Assembly: GCA_937877565.1 (NCBI GenBank)
Contig: CALFJB010000016.1
Coordinates: 1-64,000 of the forward strand
Direction: 5' to 3'
From: an uncultured Selenomonadales bacterium
Lineage (GTDB): Bacteria; Bacillota; Negativicutes; Selenomonadales; Selenomonadaceae
Length of the DNA stretch: 64,000 nt
How positions within the stretch are numbered: the first letter of the stretch is position 1; every line of letters begins with the position of its first letter. Under the pieces are notes generated by a model. That model did no database searches. It was not told the origin of the DNA and was given only the letters and a program-made list of their open reading frames with translations. Both the position numbers and the translations under genes were made by a program. Shown in pieces: positions 36,814 to 48,227 of the stretch.

Positions 36814-39800
36814 TTACTTTTCAAAAGTTATATTGGTTTGCTCGTATTTAGAAATTTCTGTAACGTCATTCTCGAAAATATCACTGACAGAATAATTTGT
36901 ATCAGTAACTTTCAACGAGGAAGAAATTTGAGTGTCGGCTTTAATAAAATTGGGGGCTACCGTCAAACCAGTAAGAAATTTTATTGTTTGAATTAAGCAA
37001 AGTAATTTTTTTACCTTTAGCATTTTTGACAGTCAACTTATTATTTCCAACTTTAAAAATAACATCATTGCCGGTGACTGAAGATGTAAAGTTAGAATCG
37101 ATAACAATTTTGTCATTTTCTGCGTAGTCTGTGATAATATCTTTACCTGCGCTGTAAACGAAAACATCAGCACCATTACCGCCGGTTAATGTGTCATTAC
37201 CCGCGCCGCCAATAATAGTATTCTTTTAAGTGCCGCTACCAAGAGAAATAAAATCATCGCCTGTGCCGGTGGTAATTACCGCGTTATTTCCTTTTTGATT
37301 GATCGTATCTGAAATTTTGCCGCCGACAACTGAAACATTTTTATAATTTCCCGTGCCAAGCGTGAGCGAAAAAACATCAGTAATTGTAACTTCGCCTTTA
37401 TTGACTGCAGATGACGAAATTGAAACATTTGTGCCGTTAAGTACAAGGTCTTTCGCTTTTGCAGAATTTTTCAAACCTGTTACAGTTACCGAATTTTTAC
37501 TTTCAACTTCTTCAGTGTAAACAATTTTATTTTCATTCAAAAAGTAACCTTCACTGCGTCCGCCTTGTTTGCAATTTGAAGTTCCGCCGGAAATATTCCA
37601 AAATACGCTGTTAATTTTTGAAATTGGAACATCTTTACCGAGTGCCAAAGTGTAGCCGTCAGAAATTTCAACAGTTTTTGTAGCGTCAAGCGCGTTTGCC
37701 GAAATTGTAGCAGTTTTACCACTCAAAGAAATATCTTTAAGTGTTGCATTTGAGTTTAACCCTGAAATTGTAATTAAGTTATCGCCGGAAATTTCATCTT
37801 GATAAATAATCTGATTGTTTGAAATAGCATATCCTGCAGTTTTTCCAACGCCGATATAATTTGCCGTCGTCCCTGAAATTTCCCGATGAATTGGCGTTGT
37901 TGAAGGTTTAGCAACATTATTTGCAAGTTTCAATGAGTAACCGTTTGTAACTGTAACAACATTGCCGGAAACTGAAAGACCGTCTGTATTTTTGACGCCG
38001 GAAATTGTTGTTAAAACATTGCCGCCCGTTGCCGCCGTGTATGTAACTTTATGATCGCTGTTGCTTGCCGTCCAACTTGTCGCAGTTTTATCTGAAATAT
38101 AGTTAAAGCCTTCCCAATGCGCTTTTACTTCAGATTTTGTAGACAACGCCGAATAATCTAGCGCGTAATTTGTTGCGTTTGTTGATGAAATAGAAATTTC
38201 TGTTGGATTTTCGGGCAACATTGAATCCATCAGTTTTAAAGTAATTTTCCCGTTTGAACGAGTGAAATTATTTTCCGTTAAAGTTAAGCCGCTCTTTAAG
38301 CCTGTAATTTGGAAAGATTCGCTGTGAGATTGTGGATTGTAAGTAACGCCGTTTGAAGTTTTGGTGTAATGTTCGCCGACGCCCGCCGCCGTATAATTCA
38401 AAGTGCCATTATTCAAAATTTTTGATTCGTTGATAGATTCGGCAGTAGTGTCAACATCTTCATCAAGTGCAACAGAAAAATTATTGTCGCCGGTTATTGT
38501 AACATTATTTTTATTAAGAGCCGCCGCCTTAAATTTAAAATTAGTAGTATCGCCGTCGGTAACAATAACATTAGTACCGAGTGCCGCCGCGTTGCTCAAA
38601 TTCGTAATAGTAAATTCTTTGGCAGTGGTAGCAGGGTGGAATGTCAAAGTAGTATCGTTAGTTTTTTCGGTGTAGGTGCCGTAAGTTTTCGAAGTGTATG
38701 TGCCGCCGCTCAAAGTTGCCGCGTTTTCAGATTTTGAAGTTTTGCCGCTGAAATTTTCATCAAAAGCAAAGTTCGCAGTTATTTTTGAATCAATATCAGT
38801 CAAAGTTATAGTTTTTTCTTTGGTTAATCCTGCAACTGCAGAATCAGCAACTTTTACTGTGTAAGCATTTTCATTTTTGGAAACAGTAAAGCCACTGTTA
38901 CTTTCAACGCCGCTAAGTTAAAATAAAATGGTCGGCGTGGTTGTGCCGGTGTAGTTAATGTTGTTGCCGTCAATTTCCCAACCTTCCGCGCTGCAATATT
39001 CAGTTTGATAATTTAAGCCGCTCCAATTTTCATCAGTCAAAGTTGCCGCGCTTACGCCGTCAAATTCCATTGTGAAATTGTCACTTGTTGTAAGTGTAGC
39101 GTTGCCTTGTGCAAGCGCGTCTTTGGAAATTGTAATTTTATCGCCGCTTACTGAAATATTTTGGTTAAGTTCAGCATCCGTATCTAAACCGCTGATTGTA
39201 AAAGTTTTGCGGTCGTATGTGAAATATTTAATCGTTTCATCAACAACGCGATAACCTGCAGTATTTCCGGCAGAAGCATAACTGAAAATTCCGCCTGTCA
39301 TTGTGCCACTTTCAGTTTTTTCTTCACTCGGTACAATTTCGCCGCCAATTTTCAAAGTGTAACCTGTTGGCGCAATAACAACTTTGCTTGAATCAAGTAC
39401 AGTATCAGAAGTAAAAGTTATTTCTGTATCTTTAACTGAAACCGCCGCGTTTATTTTTTCATTCGTAATATCGGCGGCTAAATTTTCAAGCGTGAAAGTT
39501 GCCGCGAAGTTGTCAGGCTGATAAATAATTTTTGCGCCGTCAATTTTTGCGCCTTTATGAATTTCGGTACCGTAACTTGCAGAAGTGCCGCTAACTGACC
39601 AAGATTTTTCAGTTGTACTTTAAAAACTCAAACCGCTGATAGTTAAAGCCGTGTTGTCTCCAATTTTCGCCAAAATGTTATTGTTGCCGTCTTTTTCAAA
39701 ACTTGTAATAGCATTGTCAAAAACAATTTCGCCCCTGTAAAGTCGCTGATTGTAATTGTTGCGCCGCTTTGTGCGTAATATTTATTGTTAAATTTTTTTG

Positions 39801-41203
39801 CGCCGCTGACTGTGACATTTTCAGGAACATTCAACTTATAAACTCGCGTGAACCCGTTGCTATTCGTGCCGCAACAATAAGCGTAGCTGATTGTGCCGGT
39901 TGAGCCGCTGAAAATCACACTCGAAGAGACAATCAATTTGCTGCCGCCGTCATATGTGCCCTTAAAGCCCGTAATAGTTGTAAAATCTTTGCCGCTTAAG
40001 TCAACGTTGGCTGTCTGCCTAAATTTCAAGCCTTCGCAGTTGTTGTTCTTTGCATAAGCCGCAAAATTGAGAAAATCGCCGGTGTTGTCGATAATGTAAG
40101 TGCCATTTCTATAAATGAATGTGTAGTCCCCGAGCTTTTCAGTTGGAGTTATTAAAGTTTGAACATCTTCCACTTTGTTTTTAGGAATGTCAATATTGTT
40201 ATCATCACTCGGTATACCGTATGAATTTTCGCCGATTTTTAATATAGTGCCGTTATAACTTTCGCCTTGACCGAGTGGAACAAGTTGGACGGGATAGTAA
40301 AACTTTTTTGTGTCATTCACATAATTTTTATCTATCGATCCATAAGCAGCGATATTGGAGTAGTAATAGTTATTGTCAAACTCAAAATTCCCTCCAAGAT
40401 GACCACCTAATATTGCGCCTACCTTACTTCCTCCGCTGATTTTAGTAACGACATAGCAGTTATTTATAGTGGCTGTACCTACACGTCCAACCAGCCCGCC
40501 AATCATATCACTCGAGATACTTTCAATAGTGGTACCGCTAACAATGACATATTCAATGGAAATGCTTCCATTAGAATATCCGACGAGTCCGCCGACCCTG
40601 CTGCCGGTCAGTGTATTTTTAACATTTATGCCGCTCATTGTTATATTTTCAATGGTAGCATTATTGGCTTTGCCGACCAGTGCGCCAAGTGTATTAACAT
40701 CATAGTTATAACTCTGATCCGTAACATTAAAATCTTTGAGCGTTAGATTTTTTACAGTACCTCCATAAATAGCACCGAAAAGCCCGCAGTTTTTGGCGTT
40801 CGCATCGATTTTTGCGTTGCTGATAGTTTTGCCGTTGCCGTCAAATGTGCCGCTGAATGTGCCAATAGGCGTCCAGTTTGTGATTGTGCTAAGGTCAATA
40901 TTTGCGGTAAGTTTGAAATTTTTGCCCTCGCAGGTGTTGCCGTTGTTTACATATGTTGCCAACGCTTGCAAGTCTGCCGCTGTAGAAATTAAATAGGGCT
41001 CGAATTCAGTGCCGTTTCCTCTGCTAAACAAGGTTGATTCGCCTGTGCCACCTGTGCCGGGGTAGTTCGGATTTTGAGGTTTAGTTCCTCCTGTTCCTAC
41101 AGTACCTGACGGCGGATCGTCAAAACGTTGCAGATCAAATATCAATTCCCCAAAATGGGTGGGTATTTATTGGCTCAGTTACGCCAAAATTTTTCTTAAT
41201 CAT
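36814..41203 (-). pseudogene. RTX/GLUG repeat surface protein, disrupted by frameshifts and stops
   Basis: The start at 41203 has AAGGAGG upstream and reads MIKKNFGVTEPINTH; after a frameshift DLQRFDDPPSG continues. GLUG-like repeats follow (WTPIGTFSGTFDGNGKTISN, AIYGGTVKNLTLKDF), then many copies of a repeat of about 75-90 residues with GLxxxA and VTITDGxxLxL patterns, and at the C-terminus RTX calcium-binding motifs (GGAGNDTLTGGNGADVFVY, GKDIITDY). It resembles type I-secreted, calcium-binding adhesins. In-frame TAA codons lie at about 38918 and 37226, and frameshifts near 41.14, 39.63 and 36.97 kb. An intact form would be about 1450 residues. Confidence 0.75.
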
Positions 41204-41305
41204 AAAAGTTACCTCCTTTGAGTGTAACTGCCGTTTTTATTTGTAAAAATTTTCTAAGCAAAAGATAAATCGCCGAGTTCAGATTTATTTTAGCCGCAAC
41301 AAGTT
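41204..41305. other. Short spacer between surface-protein start and downstream small gene
   Basis: The spacer holds the ribosome binding site and probable promoter region of the RTX protein; nothing else is visible. Confidence 0.3.
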
Positions 41306-41494
41306 TCATAACGCGCTTTCAAAATTCTCAACGCTTATCATATCTTCGTGCGTGAAAATACCTTCGTCGCCGGTGTTAGGATACAAGCCTGGAATATCGA
41401 CAAAAATTTTTTCGCCTTTGTAGGAAAATTCAATGGGGCGAATATCACGGCGCAAAATTTCGCCTGTTTTAGGGTGTATTCTCATTTCTTCCAT
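41306..41494 (-). CDS. Small protein with HPKTGEILRRDIR motif, 62 residues
   Basis: The start at 41494 follows GGAAGG. MEEMRIHPKTGEILRRDIRP, then FSYKGEKIFVDIPGLYP, resembles the short proteins or antitoxin N-terminal segments (MqsA/YgiT-like) found beside mobile elements in Negativicutes. There are no cysteines for the usual zinc finger, so the function is open. It is upstream of the RTX gene and directly downstream of the relaxase, on the same strand. Confidence 0.45.
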   Translation of the reverse strand: MEEMRIHPKTGEILRRDIRPIEFSYKGEKIFVDIPGLYPNTGDEGIFTHEDMISVENFESAL

Positions 41495-41581
41495 AATATC
41501 ATCGCCTTCCCGCCCATTTTTCATCAGTTAAAATTTTTACAAACTGCAATTCTTGTTAAGTTTTTATCATAGTATGATATA

Positions 41582-44398
41582 TCACGCGGCGGCTGTTTTA
41601 TCGCTGTATTTCGGCTCTAAAACTTTATAGAAAGTGGTACGGCGTTCTGTTTTCAGTTGCAATTCTGCAATATCCATTTGCGCTTTTGTATGTTTGAGGC
41701 GTTCGGAAATATTTTTAATTTTTTTATCGACTTCAGCAACTTTTTCTACAAATTTGTGATTTTTACGGAGAATACCGGCGGCAATAAGTTGGATTTGTTT
41801 AATAGCGTCGGGAGTATTACAAGCCGTTTCCAATTCTGATTTTTGATTATCGAGAGAAAATTTAAAATTATTAAGGCAATTTTTTCAGCGTCAAGCAATG
41901 TTTTTTGTTTTATCATCAAATATTTTTCCTGTAGAAAATCAGCTTGATTATCAGCTGTCCATTTTGTATTTTGGAAAATTTTTTCGCGCTGATGAAAAGA
42001 ATCCATATGACGAGAGAATTTTTCTTCATATTTTTTATATTGCCTTAACGCCAGACGGAATTTTTTCAAGCCTCCCTTGACGAAAATATTTTTAGCCATT
42101 GCCACTGCGCGTAATGGTGAAATAATTTTCTGTCTGTAGCAGTATTTCAAGTTTAATTGTTGTTCGTGTTCTTTTTTCAAAGGGAAGTACTGATGACGCA
42201 AGATATTGTAAACTTCTCGCGTTTTGTAATAATCTTTGTCGGAAATGGATTGATAAAAAATAGCGTCTTTGAGTTCGTCAACGGAGCGATCCAATTTCTT
42301 ACTTGCCAACATTAACATTTTTCTTGCGTAGGTATTGGCTTGTAAAATTTGATGAGTGACAATCAAAATATTTTTCCTGCAGTCTGGAGTTTCCAGTTTT
42401 TTATTTATTTCGTCAATAGATTTTTTCAAAGAGGCGGCAGAAACTAAAAGGCAAGCGATTTTAAAATTAACGCCGCTTACCATTTCTTCATAAGCGTTCA
42501 TCGCATCTTTTGGAGATTCATCAGGCTTTTTGAGAGTAAGCAAAAATTTTTCCAACTGATTTTTCTGCGCCAACATTTCAAAATATTTGCGCCAAATTTC
42601 ACGCTCTGCAGGCGTCATATATTCAAGTTTTGCTTTTTGTTTGGCGTCGTGTTGTGAAATAATGGAGCGTTTCCGGCGGTGTACTTTTTCTATTTCAAAT
42701 AATACTTTTGCTTTCAATTCCTGCAATTTTGGCGTATCGAATTTTTGAGAAAATTCCTCTGAAGTTATAAATTCTCGCGCTTTTACAGAGGCAAGTTGTA
42801 CTTCGTCTTTTGTTTCCAAATCTTCGATTTCTTTTATTGCCGAATCCGTCTTAAAAATTAAATCAAAATGTTGGTTGCGTAAATTACGAAATTTTTTCAA
42901 GCGTTCAAGTTTTGGGTCGTCGTCTTCCTTACAAGAAATGACGCCAATATATTCTTCGGGGATTCTGTTAAAAAGTCTGGCAAGGGACGTATCGCAATTT
43001 TTTTCTGCTTCTTCTTTTTGTGCTTTCAATGTTCTGTGGTCAACACGAATAGAAAAGCCATTTTTCGCCAATACTTCATTTTGAATTTTAGCAAAGTCCG
43101 CGCGAAGAATGGAAAGAAAAGATTTTTCCACCCAGCACCGATTTTTAGGTGCGCCGCGTCTATATTTTTCTTCAAAGGAAGGTTCAGAGCCGTCTTTTTT
43201 CTTTCGTGCAGGATAGCTGAAAAAATATTTAGCGGAGCGTTCTTTTATTTTTTCCACTTCGTCAATAAGTCGTTCAGAAAACATTATATGAACGTGCGGC
43301 TGTCTTTGCTCTTCTGACAACGTTCCGCTTTTCTCGTGAATTGCATAAGCGTAATAATGATTTGACAGATGTTTAGCTAAAAAAGCGTCAATAATTTGTC
43401 GGTATTCTTCCATCGTTTTTAATTTATTTGGCAACGCAAATTCAATTTCCATATAACGGCGGTTTCCTATTCCTTCATATTTATCCGCCATCTTAAAAAA
43501 TTTTTTCGGATCGTCTTTAGCCCATTTGGGTAATTTGTGGGAATGGAAAATACAACCGCCACGATTCTCAAACGCTTTTTCACGGTTAATGTATTCCACG
43601 TGAGATTCAGCATAAACGTGTTATCTAATTTTTCTTCGATATTTTTCAATATTTGTTGGGTTGTCTGTTTTTCAAGGTTTAAGAATTGGATAGAAAAATC
43701 CCATCGCACATTGTTATTGATTCTTTTTGAGAGTTTGTCCAACTTACGAGATTCATCATTTTGCGATAGCACGTCAGATTTTTCTGATTCTGAATGAACC
43801 AAATTGAGTTTTGGCAGTGTTGGCAAGCAAAATCCTCTTTGGGTAATATCTGTGAGTTTTCGCGTTTTAACAGTTGAAGTAATGGACTTGAAATTTGCTC
43901 GTTCGGTAAAGATTTTTCCGCCTTTTGCGATAAAGTTTCTGCGTTTAATGTCTTTTTTCTCCTTTTGTCGTCTAAATTCATTTTGTATTCTTTTGTCAGC
44001 GAAAGAAATAGGAAGATTGGCAAATATTGCCGTGTCAAGCACTTTTTTTACAAATTCGTTTGAGCCGGAAATTATCAATGGCTTATGATTCATAGTTTCA
44101 TCGGCAAGCATTAAAGCAACTGCAACAGTTGTTAATGATGCTTTTTCTGTTACTTCTATTCCTTTCGCCGTACTTCTGATTGAGTCAAAACTTTCGGTTT
44201 TTATAGAGGAGAGAATTTAAATCTTTGCAAGCATTTTTTACTTCTGCTGAAGTAATGAAATTGCCAACAAATTTGTTATTTTCTTGCCATTGCTTATATT
44301 CCGCAAAATTACCTTATATAATCAACGTGTTGCACAGGCGAAATTCTTGTACCGTCCGGCTTTTTGTCCGATTTTAATCTAAAGTGAAACATCGTCAT
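41582..44398 (-). pseudogene. mobA: MobA/MobL relaxase with LPD7-like segment, multiply frameshifted
   Basis: ATG 44398 follows AAGGGAG and reads MTMFHFRLKSDKKPDG, then GTRISPVQHVDYIR, the usual relaxase N-terminus, before a stop. Next comes an LPD7-like segment (KPLIISGSNEFVKK), a frameshift, and AESHVEYINREKAFENRGG followed by the relaxase core with the metal-binding QPHVHIMFSERL. A 500-residue helical region follows; its last part is shifted at an A6 run near 41.88 kb and ends with ELQLKTERRTTFY at 41582. The enzyme would nick oriT and remain bound to the 5' end of the transferred strand. At least four lesions make it inactive as written. The oriT-like region lies immediately upstream. Confidence 0.85.
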
Positions 44399-44474
44399 GA
44401 GTTTTTCTCTCCCTTCAAGCCAACCGCAGGTTCAAAAAGCGTTAGCGATTGACAATTTTTTTACTTAAATTTCG

Positions 44475-44620
44475 CATGTAAATGGCGTCCGTATTTACAA
44501 AATTTAGCGTTTCACAAAGTGAAATGCGGAAGTGAACATCTCAAAAAAATCAATGCTTGCATATCTTACACAAAGCCAAAAAACGCGATGCACTATTTTT
44601 GCACAATTTTTTGTGCATTT
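44475..44620. other. oriT-like region with three inverted repeats
   Basis: Between the divergent relaxase and ArdC-like genes are TGTAAAT-N9-ATTTACA (44477-44499), GCGTTTCAC-AAA-GTGAAATGC (44507-44527) and GCACAA-TTTT-TTGTGC (44601-44616). Clustered inverted repeats just upstream of a relaxase gene are the hallmark of transfer origins. No nic site can be named. The rest of 44400-44880 contains no intact gene, only a short frame near 44.69-44.83 kb. Confidence 0.5.
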
Positions 44621-44888
44621 TCAGCAAAGTAAAAAAACTTATGATATATTAAGCGACGGTGAGCGAATTTGAGGGAGTTAGTAGTTAATCAGTTGAAAAT
44701 GGAATGTAACAAATTTCAAGGAGAGTTGGAAAAAGAAATTTCAGTCTTAAGTGGCGAATTTTTGGAAGAAAAGAAAATTAAAAACTGGCACGAATGGCAT
44801 ACGCCGAAGAATTTAACATACAAAATTTAAATGAAATTTCAGCGGCTAATAAGTCAAAACAAAAAAATAACAGATAGGAGAAAATATT

Positions 44889-45520
44889 ATGAGACAAACT
44901 AATTTTCAAATGATAGATAAAAAATTGGCGAAGAAAAACGCCGAATTACAGGAAATTTGTGAAACACGCCAAAAGTTGGCTGACAAGGAAAAAGAAATTT
45001 GCCCGTCGATAGACAAGTTGCAGAATCAAAAAATTGAAGTGATATTTGAGCAGGTAAAAAAAGAAATTAAAAGTGAAAATTTAAAAGTTTCTTCGGCGTC
45101 GATTATTCCGTTGTTGGAAGTTTTGAGAAACACTCGTCAAATTGAAGATTATAACGAAAATGAAGAATTTGCAGACGAAAAAGCAGAAATTATTTCAACC
45201 GAGAATCTAGCGTCAGAAAGAAACTACAGCGATCCGCGCTGGTATTCGGCTGAAGATATTCAACAAAAACATTGGGCGTTAAAAGAAAATGCAACGCCGG
45301 AATTATTGGAAGAAGGATAGAAAAACCGCCAGAAAGTATCTTTCAAAAAATTCAACAAGCTAACGATATTTTAAAAATATTGAAAATGGAAAGAGTAAAA
45401 CCAATAGCTGAAGAAGTTAAAATCGAAGATTTATTTCAAGGCTTGAAAATAATTTATCACGGTAGCGAAATTGAAATAGCAGACAATCTGGGATTGGCGT
45501 ATTCTGCGGAAACAATTTAA
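44889..45520 (+). pseudogene. Mobilisation/antirestriction-type protein, frameshifted
   Basis: The first 143 codons begin MRQTNFQMIDKKLAKKNAEL, form a coiled coil, and end with a segment like the ArdC N-terminal domain (WYSAEDIQQKHWALKENATP). The frame is lost near 45318; the +1 frame continues with RRIEKPPESIFQKIQQAND and LFQGLKIIYHGSEIEIADNL until 45520. ArdC-like domains protect incoming single-stranded DNA. The assignment rests on one segment and on position beside a relaxase. Confidence 0.45.
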
Positions 45521-45559
45521 AGCGGCGTTTCTGCCTACGAATTTTTATGTTCGTGGAAA

Positions 45560-45874
45560 ATGCAGGAAGAAAAATTTAAAACGTGGATTGAATTTTATTA
45601 TAAGGACTACGAACACAGAAAATTTTTACTTACCAATAATAGCTGTGAATCCTTAGTATCAGAAATTTTAAAAAAACGGTTAGAAAAAAATCGCCGTGAT
45701 CTTTTGAAATTTCCTCAAAATTTACCTTTGTACATTGTCAGCAATACCGAAGAAAAAATTCCAACTGAAAAAATTATAGAAATAATAGAAAAAGAGTCGG
45801 CAACATTTCAAAAAGTTTTTTCTGAATTTGAAACCGAAGAAAAAAAATATTTGGAAAGTCACTCTATAAATTAA
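45560..45874 (+). CDS. Hypothetical charged helical protein, 104 residues
   Basis: An open frame (KTWIEFYYKDYEHRKFLLTN, then KKRLEKNRRDLLKFPQNLP) of high Lys/Glu content. No start with a good ribosome binding site is visible, and the codons upstream (SAYEFLCSWKMQEEKF) continue the protein, so it is probably the 3' part of the preceding broken gene. Confidence 0.35.
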   Translation: MQEEKFKTWIEFYYKDYEHRKFLLTNNSCESLVSEILKKRLEKNRRDLLKFPQNLPLYIVSNTEEKIPTEKIIEIIEKESATFQKVFSEFETEEKKYLESHSIN

Positions 45875-45903
45875 AAAATTTCGGCGTGTAAATGTACGCT
45901 AAA

Positions 45904-45916
45904 AATGTTATAATTT
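45904..45916 (+). promoter_or_regulatory. Extended -10 promoter before the ATPase-RloB pair
   Basis: TGTTATAAT (45906-45914) is a perfect -10 box with an extended TG motif; the -35 region is weak (TGTAAA at 16-base spacing). It lies about 70 bases ahead of the ATPase start. Confidence 0.5.
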
Positions 45917-45984
45917 TCAAAATAATTATGGAAATAATCATTCGTGAAGATATTGAATTTTAGATAAAGGATGAGTAGATTGAA

Positions 45985-47244
45985 ATGCTGTTAAGCTACA
46001 AATTCAAAAATTTTTGTTCATTTAAGGAAGAAGTAGAATTTTCTCTGCTGGCAACCGAAGATAAACGCACCGATTTTCCGGAAAATTATTTTCACGGTAC
46101 GGCTGATGTTTTGAAGTCTGCCGTTATCGTAGGTGAAAATGCGGGCGGTAAATCAAATTTTATTAAAAGTCTTCAATACCTGAAAAAATTTTTTAAAGAT
46201 AATCAATCTGTTGAAACAAATCTTGAATATTTAAATGATGATTACACCAAAACTAAAAAAAGTTTGCGGTATTGTGATACTTTGCAAACATTTTCGCTTG
46301 AAGTGCTTATCAAAAATGACATTTATGCTTATGATTTGAACATTGATTATTTTGGAATAAAGTATGAAAAATTAAGTGTCAAAAAACAAGCCACGAAAGA
46401 TTATATACCAATTTTTATAGTTGAGCGTTCGGAAGAAGATGACTTGTTGCAAAATTTAGTAGAAAAAAATTTCAACGAGTTTAATCTTTTGAAATTAAAA
46501 TTTCTAGTAAATTTAAATCCAAACTATGAGCAACTCAAAAATTTTCTGCAGTCTAAGTCGGCGCAAAATGATTCTATTGGACTTTATCTTTCAAAAATAG
46601 CTTTGTTAAATGTTCCTGAAGCAGTAAATTTCAGCAACTGGATAAATAACACGCTTTGTTTTGAATTTGCGCCTTATTCCGGCTATGAATCTTCTGACGA
46701 AGGATTAAAAAAATCCGATATTTTAAAGATAATCACTGACAGACGTTTTATTGAAATTTTGAAAATTATTGATTCAAGCATTGTAGAGGTAAAGCCGGAC
46801 AATAGTTTTCCTTACAAAAGTACAATTATTGTACGCGAAAATTCGGAAGGACAAATTTTTGAACGTGAATTACAATTCGATTCGGCAGGTTTACGCGATT
46901 ATTTCAGATGGGCAATTCAAATTTTCAAAGTAATTTATGAAAATAAGGTTCTTTTTGCTGATGAAATGGATAGAGCATTAAATCCTGTACTTTCAGATAA
47001 AATTGTTTCACTTATTCACGGAATTGAGCATCAAGGGCAATTTATTTTTACAACTCACAATGTGTTGCATTTAAATTTAAAAAAACAGATGAAAGAGCAG
47101 ATTTATTTTGTAACTAAGGATTTATCTACTCTTCACTCCGAATTGTACTCACTGGCTGATTTTTCCGATATTGATTATGATTCTGAAGAAAATATTTATG
47201 AATTTTATTTGCGTGGCGTTTTAGGAGGAATTATTCGTGGCTAG
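45985..47244 (+). CDS. AAA15/OLD-like ATPase, AbiL-type defence component
   Basis: 419 residues. The N-terminus (YKFKNFCSFKEEVEFSLLA) and the Walker A VGENAGGKSNFIKSL (about residues 49-63) are those of the SMC-like AAA15 family; Walker B reads VLFADEMDRALNP (about 322-334), followed by a His switch FIFTTHN. The insert between them is helical. It overlaps the RloB gene by eight bases. AAA15 ATPase plus RloB pairs are known as abortive-infection modules (AbiL, RloA/RloB). The ATPase presumably senses or clamps DNA and activates the TOPRIM-like RloB partner. The reading frame is intact and has its own promoter. Confidence 0.85.
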   Translation: MLLSYKFKNFCSFKEEVEFSLLATEDKRTDFPENYFHGTADVLKSAVIVGENAGGKSNFIKSLQYLKKFFKDNQSVETNLEYLNDDYTKTKKSLRYCDTLQTFSLEVLIKNDIYAYDLNIDYFGIKYEKLSVKKQATKDYIPIFIVERSEEDDLLQNLVEKNFNEFNLLKLKFLVNLNPNYEQLKNFLQSKSAQNDSIGLYLSKIALLNVPEAVNFSNWINNTLCFEFAPYSGYESSDEGLKKSDILKIITDRRFIEILKIIDSSIVEVKPDNSFPYKSTIIVRENSEGQIFERELQFDSAGLRDYFRWAIQIFKVIYENKVLFADEMDRALNPVLSDKIVSLIHGIEHQGQFIFTTHNVLHLNLKKQMKEQIYFVTKDLSTLHSELYSLADFSDIDYDSEENIYEFYLRGVLGGIIRG

Positions 47245-47896
47245 AGTCAAACGTCAATGCAAGAAAACTTTTGTAATTTTTTGCGAAGGAAAAACAGAAT
47301 GTAATTATTTTGGAGCTATTACGCCCGCAAACGTTGACATAGTGTTAAAGCCAATGGATATGAAAGGTGGCGGCTATACGGCTTTTCTGGACTATGTTCT
47401 GGATTATGTAAAACAAAATGGTTCTATGAACCGTTTGGCAACTTTTATTATTATCGATGGCGATAGGGCAAAAAATATTTCAGGAGAATTATCCGCATTG
47501 CAAAACTTGCAAAAATACTGTGATAATCAAAATAAGCGTGACAATAAATCGCCTTATTTTCTGATTGTAAACTCTCCAGATTTTGAATATATCGCTTGTT
47601 TACACGATCCAGAATATTCCGACGGCGATACTACTCAGCATATTAAAAAAATTTTTAATTTTAAAAGTTTATCAGATTTCAAAAAGAATCCCGATATTTT
47701 TAATTTTCTCAACAGTAATTTCAGAAATTATCAAAATATGATTAGTAAGATAAGAAATAAGCCTAAATTACTTTCCAATACCTTTGAAAGAAAGGGAATT
47801 TTTATCATCTTTTCAAATACAATCGTGCATTGGGAATTGATTAACCAGAAAAACTCGAATATTGAAGAATTTTTCGATATTGTTATGAGCGATTAG
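47237..47896 (+). CDS. rloB: RloB-family TOPRIM-like protein, AbiL-type defence component
   Basis: 219 residues. FVIFCEGKTECNYF is the conserved Glu motif of RloB/OLD-type TOPRIM folds, and FIIIDGDRAKN the acidic D-x-D motif; later SPDFEYIACLHD (usually FExW) is also typical. Such proteins are thought to be metal-dependent nucleases or nucleotide-binding effectors. Translation is coupled to the ATPase gene by an 8-base overlap. The protein is of normal length and intact. Confidence 0.85.
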   Translation: MARVKRQCKKTFVIFCEGKTECNYFGAITPANVDIVLKPMDMKGGGYTAFLDYVLDYVKQNGSMNRLATFIIIDGDRAKNISGELSALQNLQKYCDNQNKRDNKSPYFLIVNSPDFEYIACLHDPEYSDGDTTQHIKKIFNFKSLSDFKKNPDIFNFLNSNFRNYQNMISKIRNKPKLLSNTFERKGIFIIFSNTIVHWELINQKNSNIEEFFDIVMSD

Positions 47897-47998
47897 TGCT
47901 GTTACAAAAAATTTAATATGAAGTATGTTCAGAGAAATGAAAAATTATCTTGAGTAAAAAATATTGTAAAAATAGGGAGTAGCCTTTATGAAACTTTA

Positions 47999-48223
47999 AT
48001 GAAAGTCTTTTATGAAACGGCGTTATCTGTTAATTGTCAAGTTATTATGACTTCGCACAATCGAGATTTTATTGAAGCTACTCTCCGAGCGATGGAACAA
48101 CTGGGAAGATTAAAAGATTTAAGTTATCAACGCTTGGGCTTTTACAAAGGACAGAGAAAAGCATTTTTATTTTCTGGCGATTCACTTTACTCCGCTTTTG
48201 AATCAAATATGGAAATGAGGTAA
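47999..48223 (+). pseudogene. C-terminal fragment of a second AAA15/OLD ATPase
   Basis: The frame reads VNCQVIMTSHNRDFIEATLR, i.e. the strand and His switch (SHN) following Walker B, then a C-terminal segment (LSYQRLGFYKGQRKAFLFSG). The P-loop part is missing. It directly precedes a TOPRIM-like DUF3226 gene by four bases, the normal arrangement of a second ATPase-nuclease pair. Confidence 0.6.
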
Positions 48224-48227
48224 AACA

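Noticed and set aside
36814..41203. Stop-codon reassignment as an explanation for the in-frame stops in many genes
   Set aside because: Long genes in the same window (tail proteins, NRPS, ATPases) use all three stop codons normally and contain none internally.
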